A stretch of DNA of 14,180 nt, taken from NCBI GenBank assembly GCA_947624365.1, contig CANQJY010000022.1, forward strand, positions 1 through 14,180, in the 5' to 3' direction. The translations under genes were made by a program, and so were the position numbers. A model generated the notes under the pieces. That model was given only the letters and a program-made list of their open reading frames with translations, searched no databases and had not been told where the DNA came from. Source of the DNA: an uncultured Clostridia bacterium. Lineage in GTDB: Bacteria; Bacillota; Clostridia; TANB77; CAG-508. Below are positions 1-5,152 of this stretch, piece by piece (position 1 is the stretch's first letter; every line of letters begins with the position of its first letter).

Positions 1-30
1 TTATTATATTATATTTTTTTCAAAATAAAA

Positions 31-64
31 AGACTGTTTTCAAATTTTCATTTGTCAACAGTCT
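31..64 (-). terminator. Hairpin resembling a minus-strand intrinsic terminator
   Basis: AGACTGTT (31-38) pairs perfectly with AACAGTCT (57-64). After a 2x2 internal loop, CAAAT (41-45) pairs with ATTTG (50-54) around a TTTC loop. Read on the minus strand, the hairpin is followed by TTTTTATTTTG, as in a rho-independent terminator. No minus-strand gene feeds into it within the window, so it may be a structured end of something lying to the left. On the plus strand no T-run follows it. Confidence 0.4.
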
Positions 65-65
65 G

Positions 66-90
66 AACCTAGTTTTTACTAGGTTTTAGT
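66..90 (+). terminator. Second hairpin, weak plus-strand terminator
   Basis: AACCTAG (66-72) and CTAGGTT (79-85) form a 7-bp stem around TTTTTA, followed by TTAGTTT. It could terminate a plus-strand gene left of the window. Together with the hairpin at 31-64 it makes a structured block directly before the truncated flavoprotein gene. Confidence 0.35.
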
Positions 91-144
91 TTGCATAAAT
101 ATACTTACTTTGATAAAATAATCGTCATATATACGGAGGCTAAC

Positions 145-1242
145 ATGTCTAATTTTATTAAAAACGTACCAGGAAATGGAAAATTTTTATATAGTTGTTT
201 TGAAAAATATACTAACAAAGACATAGTACAATTCCTAAAAAATCAAGGTATTTCAGTAAAAGAAGAAAGAGGAAATCGTGTTTTCCCTGTTACAGATAAA
301 GCACAAGATGTTTTAAATTGTTTTATCAAAAGATTAAAACAACTAAATGTTCACATTTTAACAGGAGAAAAAGTGGAAAAAATCAATGCAAATGATACAG
401 AATGTGGAAAAGTAATAAAAAGTGTAAAAACAAATAAACAAATAATTTTAGCAGACAAAGTAATATTAGCAACAGGAGGAAAAAGTTATCCAACTACAGG
501 CTCTACAGGAGATGGATATAATATAGCATCAGAATTAGGGCATACAATAACCAAAATTAAACCATCACTTGTGCCATTAGAAACATTTGATAAAACTGAA
601 GAATTGCAAGGTTTATCTTTGAAAAATGTAAAAATACAATTTATTGACAAAGAAAAAGACAAAATAATATATGAAGATTTTGGTGAAATGTTATTTACAC
701 ATTTTGGAGTTTCAGGCCCTACTATATTAAGTGGCTCAGCACATTTAGTAAGATATAAAAATATAGAAGAACTATTAAAAAACCATAATATCATATTAAG
801 AATTGACCTAAAACCAGCACTATCTTTTGAAAAATTAGATGATAGAATATTGAGAGATTTTGAACAAGAGAAAAATAAACAATTTAAAAATAGTTTAGAT
901 AAATTATTACCACAAAAATTAATACCAGTTATTGTTAAAGAAACAGGGATAAATTCTAAAAAGCAAATAAACGAAATAACAAAAAATGAAAGAATTAAAT
1001 TAGTTCAAACATTAAAAACATTTGAAATAACAATAAGAGGATTTAGACCAATAGAAGAAGCAATTATAACAAGTGGCGGAATTACAACAAAAGAGATAAA
1101 TCCAAAAACAATGGAATCAAAAATTGTTAAAGGATTATATTTTGCAGGAGAAATTATAGATGTAGATGGATATACAGGAGGATTTAATTTGCAGATTGCA
1201 TATTCTACAGGTTATGTAGCTGGAAAAGGAGAGTTTGAATAA
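145..1242 (+). CDS. HI0933/BaiN-family flavoprotein, N-terminus missing
   Basis: This is a member of the HI0933-like (YhiN/YtfP/BaiN) family of putative FAD-dependent oxidoreductases. Family landmarks are clear: GNRVFP at residues 43-48, the ATGG..YP..GSTGDGY segment at about 109-125, and a C-terminal GG(I)TT.EI......ESK...GLYFAGE..DVDG.TGG.N.Q.A..TG stretch. Full-length relatives are about 400-420 residues and begin with a GGGPAGM Rossmann motif and a GKGRCN motif. Both are absent here, so roughly 45-50 residues are missing. The ATG at 145 has a well-placed GGAGG (135-139), whereas an upstream in-frame TTG at 91 adds residues unlike the family. The stop overlaps the start of the next gene. 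Without the FAD-binding motif the protein is probably inactive: either a 5'-deleted pseudogene or a rearrangement or contig-edge artefact. Family assignment is secure; function is not. Confidence 0.8.
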   Translation: MSNFIKNVPGNGKFLYSCFEKYTNKDIVQFLKNQGISVKEERGNRVFPVTDKAQDVLNCFIKRLKQLNVHILTGEKVEKINANDTECGKVIKSVKTNKQIILADKVILATGGKSYPTTGSTGDGYNIASELGHTITKIKPSLVPLETFDKTEELQGLSLKNVKIQFIDKEKDKIIYEDFGEMLFTHFGVSGPTILSGSAHLVRYKNIEELLKNHNIILRIDLKPALSFEKLDDRILRDFEQEKNKQFKNSLDKLLPQKLIPVIVKETGINSKKQINEITKNERIKLVQTLKTFEITIRGFRPIEEAIITSGGITTKEINPKTMESKIVKGLYFAGEIIDVDGYTGGFNLQIAYSTGYVAGKGEFE

Positions 1243-1880
1243 TGAATGAATTTTTTACTATTAAACAAGAAGTAGTGGCAGAAATATCAGAAAAAAAGTC
1301 AAAATTTATAGCAAATGTCATACCTGTAGAAACTAAAGAACAAGCAGAAGATACAATTTCCCAAATTAAGAAAAAATATCATGATGCAAGACATCATTGT
1401 ATTGCATATCGTGTAATAGAAGGGGAAAAACTTATCGAAAAATCTAGTGATGATGGAGAGCCATCTGGGACAGCAGGAGCTCCTATGCTAAATATTTTGC
1501 AGAAAAATGAATTATGCAATATAGTTGTAATTGTAACACGTTATTTTGGTGGTATACTACTTGGAACAGGTGGATTAGTAAGAGCATATTCAGAAGCAAC
1601 TACAAAAGGAATTGAAAATGCAGAAAAAATTGTAAAAATTTTAGGAATTGAAATGGAAATAACAATAAGCTATCCAGAATACGAAAAATTTAAATATTAT
1701 TGCCAAAAAAATGGAATCAAAATAGAAAATGTTGATTATGGAGAAAATATTGTATGCGATATTTCCCTAGAAGAAAGAGCAAAAGAAAAATTATTGGCAG
1801 ATTTTGAAACAAAAAATATTAATATAGAAAAATGGAAAGAATTTAATAAAAAGTATATTGAAAAAAGTATAATAAAATGA
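1242..1880 (+). CDS. yigZ: YigZ/IMPACT family protein
   Basis: The 212-residue product fits the usual YigZ/YvyE length. Family signatures are the KKSKFIA opening (19-24), HHCIAYR (51-57), SSDDGEPSGTAGAP (68-81) and VTRYFGGILLGTGGLVRAYSEA (98-119, hallmark of the IMPACT N-terminal fold), followed by a small C-terminal domain with an EF-G domain IV-like fold in the family. The exact biochemical role is unsettled; relatives of eukaryotic IMPACT affect translation control. The start ATG shares one base with the preceding stop and has AAAGGAGAG a few bases upstream, so the two genes are translationally coupled. The gene before it is truncated, so the natural promoter of this pair may have been lost or replaced. 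Confidence 0.92.
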   Translation: MNEFFTIKQEVVAEISEKKSKFIANVIPVETKEQAEDTISQIKKKYHDARHHCIAYRVIEGEKLIEKSSDDGEPSGTAGAPMLNILQKNELCNIVVIVTRYFGGILLGTGGLVRAYSEATTKGIENAEKIVKILGIEMEITISYPEYEKFKYYCQKNGIKIENVDYGENIVCDISLEERAKEKLLADFETKNINIEKWKEFNKKYIEKSIIK

Positions 1881-1919
1881 CAATTTCATAAATAAAATTG
1901 GAAAAAATTTACAATTTTC

Positions 1920-1948
1920 TTGCAATCATTCTAAATAACAACTATAAT
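1920..1948 (+). promoter_or_regulatory. Sigma-A-type promoter of spo0A
   Basis: TTGCAA (1920-1925), a 17-base spacer, and a perfect TATAAT (1943-1948). It lies 43 bases before the spo0A start codon. No convincing 0A box (TGTCGAA-like) was seen nearby. Confidence 0.7.
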
Positions 1949-1991
1949 TCGGGTTGTGAAAAATACAATAGAAAAATTTAGGAGGGAAAAC

Positions 1992-2810
1992 ATGAAAGAA
2001 AAAATTACCTTATTAATTGCAGATGACAATCATGATTTTAGCCAAACTCTTGCAAGATATTTAGAGAAGCAAGAAGATATGGAGGTTATTGGAATTGCCA
2101 AAGATGGCGTAGAAGCTGTTGATATGATATCAAACACAATACCAGATATAGCTATTATTGATATCATTATGCCACATCTAGATGGAATAGGCGTGTTAGA
2201 AAAGATACAGAAAATGGAACCAGAAAAAAGACCAACTTGTATTATGCTATCAGCAGTTGGACAAGACAAAATTACTCAAAGAGCTATTGCACTAGGAGCA
2301 GAATACTATGTAGTAAAGCCATTTGATATTGAAGTTCTTATAAAAAGAATTAGGCAAATTAAAAATTATGTACCATCTAGTAGTGGAAATGGATTTATAT
2401 CTAAAGAAGCAAAACAACAATATATTTCAATATCAAATGATAATAGAAATCAAAAACAAAATTTAGAAGCATTAGTAACAAATATGATACATGAAGTTGG
2501 TGTTCCAGCACATATAAAAGGATATCAATATTTAAGAGAAGCAATTATTATGGTAGTAAATGATATAGATGTAATAAATCAAATTACAAAAAGTTTGTAT
2601 CCACAAATAGCAACCAAATATGGTACAACTCCATTAAGAGTTGAACGTGCAATTCGTCATGCAATTGAAGTAGCATGGGGAAGAGGTCAGCAAGAAGCTG
2701 TAGAAAACATATTTGGATATACAATATCAGCAAGTAAAGGAAAACCTACAAATTCAGAATTTATTGCAATGATAGCAGATAAATTACGCCTTGAATTAAA
2801 ATCAGCATAA
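1992..2810 (+). CDS. spo0A: Stage 0 sporulation protein A (response regulator)
   Basis: Spo0A is the phosphorylation-activated transcription factor that commits clostridia and bacilli to sporulation. The 272-residue product has a receiver domain (about 1-125) with acidic pair D11/D12, phosphoacceptor D57 in IIDIIMP and K109 in VKPFD. A variable linker and the Spo0A-specific DNA-binding domain follow, whose signature LYPQIATKYGTTPLRVERA continues into IRHAIEVAWGRG. The ATG at 1992 is preferred because AGGAGGG (1980-1986) lies five bases upstream; an in-frame GTG at 1956 would add a tail that spans the ribosome binding site. Unlike in many Firmicutes, spoIVB is not immediately upstream; yigZ is. 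A good sigma-A promoter precedes it. All residues needed for phosphorelay control and DNA recognition appear intact. Confidence 0.97.
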   Translation: MKEKITLLIADDNHDFSQTLARYLEKQEDMEVIGIAKDGVEAVDMISNTIPDIAIIDIIMPHLDGIGVLEKIQKMEPEKRPTCIMLSAVGQDKITQRAIALGAEYYVVKPFDIEVLIKRIRQIKNYVPSSSGNGFISKEAKQQYISISNDNRNQKQNLEALVTNMIHEVGVPAHIKGYQYLREAIIMVVNDIDVINQITKSLYPQIATKYGTTPLRVERAIRHAIEVAWGRGQQEAVENIFGYTISASKGKPTNSEFIAMIADKLRLELKSA

Positions 2811-2832
2811 AATATAAATATTGGAGAACAAT

Positions 2833-3084
2833 ATGAAAATATCTTTTTTAAAATATAAAAATGATAAAGAAAGTTATAAAATACCAAAAGGTTTTGGAAT
2901 GGATGTATTTGAAATTGAAAATCCAGAGCAGATTGATTCTAAAATAGAAGAATTAAAAAATAAAAATTATACAACAATTTTTATACCAAGTGAATTAGCA
3001 AGTTTTTCTGAAAAAATTGTAAATAAATACCAGTATGATAATCAGCTTAATATTGTAATTACACCTAGCAAACAAGAAAAATAA
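2833..3084 (+). CDS. Small protein resembling V-ATPase subunit F
   Basis: An 83-residue protein with ATG at 2833 and GGAG six bases before it, 22 bases after spo0A and probably co-transcribed. There is no signal peptide or membrane segment. From about residue 25 the pattern V.E.ENPE.......EL......TIFIPSELA....EKI, ending in an IVITPSK stretch, resembles the C-terminal half of V/A-type ATP synthase subunit F (a small Rossmann-like fold). The usual N-terminal GD.ETV.GF..AG motif is only vaguely echoed by IPKGFGMDVFEI. No other ATP synthase genes are nearby, so a role in an ATPase cannot be inferred. It may be a stand-alone protein of this fold or a lineage-specific hypothetical. The gene is well supported; its function is not known. 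Confidence 0.75.
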   Translation: MKISFLKYKNDKESYKIPKGFGMDVFEIENPEQIDSKIEELKNKNYTTIFIPSELASFSEKIVNKYQYDNQLNIVITPSKQEK

Positions 3085-3149
3085 ATGTATAAACTTGAAA
3101 ATTATGGTAATACTTTAAATAATTACATAATTTTTAGGGAGGTTTGCTA

Positions 3150-3497
3150 ATGGAAACAAGTAATCTAAAAAATATGGTGGTATTAAAAAATGTTCCATCA
3201 AATATGATTGAAGAAGCAATGATTGTTTTAAAGAAAAATATAAAAATAAAAGAAGCAGAAATCCAAGATTACATTGAAAACGAAACAAGTCAAAATGTAA
3301 AAAAGAAAAAATCAAAAGACTATATTGTAAAAGAAGCGGAAATGATTATTAGTCACTATATGTCAAAGATTGAAAATAACAAAAAGAAAGAGGTTTTAAA
3401 CAAAAAAATTGATCAAAAATATCAAAGGATGAAAAAATATTTATGTGTAACATCATTTATGTGTATAATTGAAATGTTACTTATATTTATAAAATAA
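3150..3497 (+). CDS. Conserved-looking hypothetical protein with C-terminal membrane anchor
   Basis: A 115-residue product starting at ATG 3150, six bases after GGGAGG (3138-3143). An in-frame TTG at 3144 directly follows the Shine-Dalgarno and is unlikely. The protein opens with NLKNMVVLKNVPSNMIEEA, a well-ordered segment that I associate with small uncharacterised clostridial proteins, then a lysine/glutamate-rich helical middle (about 25-95), and a single hydrophobic C-terminal segment (about 97-114, including two Cys). This suggests a tail-anchored membrane protein with a cytoplasmic, basic helical domain. It lies between spo0A and the spoIVF pair, so a sporulation-linked role is possible but only by position. 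Confidence 0.75.
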   Translation: METSNLKNMVVLKNVPSNMIEEAMIVLKKNIKIKEAEIQDYIENETSQNVKKKKSKDYIVKEAEMIISHYMSKIENNKKKEVLNKKIDQKYQRMKKYLCVTSFMCIIEMLLIFIK

Positions 3498-3498
3498 A

Positions 3499-3527
3499 GC
3501 ATAAAAACATCTCATCTTGAATACGAT
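3499..3527 (+). promoter_or_regulatory. Candidate sigma-E-type promoter of spoIVFA-spoIVFB
   Basis: GCATAAA (3499-3505) and AATACGAT (3520-3527) are separated by 14 bases. They resemble the Bacillus sigma-E elements GHATATT and CATACAHT (5/7 and 6/8 matches by eye). spoIVF is a sigma-E operon in Bacillus subtilis, which makes the match more credible. No good sigma-A promoter is visible in the gap. Confidence 0.35.
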
Positions 3528-3572
3528 TTAAAAAAAGGACATGATGTAACAAAGGAAGAGGTGTTTTTTTGT

Positions 3573-4430
3573 ATGGAAAAAGTAATGTCAGTAGAAGAAA
3601 GAGTAAAAAGAGCTGAAGAAATTTATATGAGGAGAAAAAGTGCAAATGATAGTCAAAATAGAACACAAAAAGTACCAATAAATGATACAAAAAAAGATAT
3701 AAAATTACTAAAAAAAATGATTATACAAATAATAGTGTGTATTTGTATCTATATTGTAGTATATGTAGTACAACATAGTGGAACTTTTTTCTCAGAAGAT
3801 TTAATTCGTAGAACAAAAGAAATATTATCATATGATACTAATTTTGCAGAAATTTATGAAACAGTAAAAAATGGAATAATTACATTTCAACAAAATTTAC
3901 AAATAACTAAACCAGATGAAGAAACTCAAAAACAAGAAGAACAACAAGAAGAACAAATTCAAGAAGCAATTGGTGGAGCTGAAGAAGTAAAAGAACAAGT
4001 GCCATTAACTCAAGAAGAACAAGATATTCAAAATGTAAAAAATACCACAACATTTATTAAACCAATACAAGGAACAATTACTTCTTCTTATGGCTATCGT
4101 GCAACAGCAACAGGAACAGTTCCTAAAAACCACACAGGGACAGATATTGCAGCAAGTTTAGGAACTAAAATTTATGCAAGTACAGAAGGTGAAGTAGTAT
4201 TAGCTTCAGAAGAAGGAGATTATGGCAAACATTTAAAAATTCAAATTGGCGAAGTTAGTATTATTTATGCACATTGCAATAAACTGTATGTAAACCAAGG
4301 AGATTATATCAAACAAGGACAAGAAATAGCAGAAGTTGGATCTACAGGAAACTCAACAGGTCCACATTTGCATTTTGAGATACGCTATCAGGAAAGAACT
4401 GTTAATGCACAAAGTATTTTAGAATTATAA
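3573..4430 (+). CDS. spoIVFA: SpoIVFA-like membrane protein with LytM/M23 domain
   Basis: A 285-residue protein with a basic cytoplasmic N-terminus, one membrane segment (about 49-67), a helical region, a Gln/Glu-rich linker (about 115-153) and a C-terminal LytM/M23 domain. M23 zinc ligands appear complete: H187-x3-D191 (HTGTD), H234 (YAH) and H265-x-H267 (GPHLHFE). Because the M50 protease gene follows 12 bases later, this is best read as SpoIVFA, the partner that holds and regulates SpoIVFB in the outer forespore membrane of the mother cell. An active cell-wall endopeptidase, or a SpoIIQ-like role, cannot be excluded since the catalytic residues are kept. ATG 3573 is chosen because GAGGTG (3558-3563) is suitably spaced. 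ATG 3585 and GTG 3561 are alternatives. Confidence 0.82.
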   Translation: MEKVMSVEERVKRAEEIYMRRKSANDSQNRTQKVPINDTKKDIKLLKKMIIQIIVCICIYIVVYVVQHSGTFFSEDLIRRTKEILSYDTNFAEIYETVKNGIITFQQNLQITKPDEETQKQEEQQEEQIQEAIGGAEEVKEQVPLTQEEQDIQNVKNTTTFIKPIQGTITSSYGYRATATGTVPKNHTGTDIAASLGTKIYASTEGEVVLASEEGDYGKHLKIQIGEVSIIYAHCNKLYVNQGDYIKQGQEIAEVGSTGNSTGPHLHFEIRYQERTVNAQSILEL

Positions 4431-4442
4431 GAGAGAAAAATT

Positions 4443-5093
4443 ATGAGATTTAGAATTGATTTAAAAATATTTTTATTTGCTATAATTTTTGTTTTAACAA
4501 AGCAAATACATATTTATATGCTAATGATGATATTTGCATTTTTACATGAATTAGGTCATTTAACAGCAGGAATATTATTAAAAATGAAACCAGAAAAATT
4601 AGAAATTATTCCAGTAGGAGTTACTATTAGATTTAAAGTAGATATAAAAGATATTAATAAAAAAATAGGAAAAACTAATTTATTTGAATTAAAAAAGATT
4701 TTTGTAGCACTTGCAGGTCCATTAACTAATTTGATTATTATAGGAATTGTTGCAAATATTCCAATAAAAATGGTACAACAACTAGAAATAATTTATGCAA
4801 ACATATTCATTTTTTTGTTTAATATGTTACCAATATATCCATTAGATGGAGGGAGAATTGTCAAAGGTTTAATAAAAATAAAAAAAGGAAATTTAAAAGC
4901 AAACCATGATACAAATATCATTTCAATAATAATTACAATAATAGTAACTATTTTAGCTAATATTATTTTATATTATAATTTTAACATTGCTATAATTTTC
5001 ATCATTTTGTATATTTGGATTTTAGTATTAAAAGAAAATAAAATTGCAAAGCAGAAAGAAAAAATTTATCAAATATTAGAGCAAAAGTATTGA
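4443..5093 (+). CDS. spoIVFB: SpoIVFB-like M50 intramembrane metalloprotease
   Basis: A 216-residue, very hydrophobic site-2-protease family member. The zinc motif HELGH (35-39) sits in a membrane helix and the second motif NMLPIYPLDGGR (127-138) supplies the conserved Asp (D135). Several further hydrophobic segments occur at about 9-30, 85-105, 115-130 and 155-195. In Firmicutes the homologue cleaves pro-sigma-K in the mother cell after the SpoIVB signal. The upstream LytM gene matches SpoIVFA, and the pair is normally one transcript. B. subtilis SpoIVFB carries a C-terminal CBS domain. This protein ends shortly after the membrane region with a basic helix, so the CBS domain is absent, as in shorter clostridial versions. 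Its Shine-Dalgarno (AAGAGAG) is modest. Confidence 0.87.
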   Translation: MRFRIDLKIFLFAIIFVLTKQIHIYMLMMIFAFLHELGHLTAGILLKMKPEKLEIIPVGVTIRFKVDIKDINKKIGKTNLFELKKIFVALAGPLTNLIIIGIVANIPIKMVQQLEIIYANIFIFLFNMLPIYPLDGGRIVKGLIKIKKGNLKANHDTNIISIIITIIVTILANIILYYNFNIAIIFIILYIWILVLKENKIAKQKEKIYQILEQKY

Positions 5094-5152
5094 AAAAAAA
5101 ACTAAAAAATAGTAAACTATACTAAAGTAAACCTAGAAAGGGTGTGCGAAAG

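Noticed and set aside
1881..1918. AT-rich inverted repeats between yigZ and spo0A as a terminator
   Set aside because: CAATTT/AAATTG and AAAATTG/CAATTTT compete with each other, lack GC pairs and are not followed by a T-run.
3552..3563. GTG at 3561 as the start of the SpoIVFA-like gene
   Set aside because: It lies within the GAGGTG ribosome binding site itself; ATG 3573 has proper spacing.
5111..5132. AGTAAAC direct repeat (5111-5117 and 5126-5132) as an operator before the surface-protein gene
   Set aside because: A 7-base repeat in very AT-rich DNA is weak, and no properly spaced promoter was found around it (TATACT at 5118 has no -35 at 17 bases).
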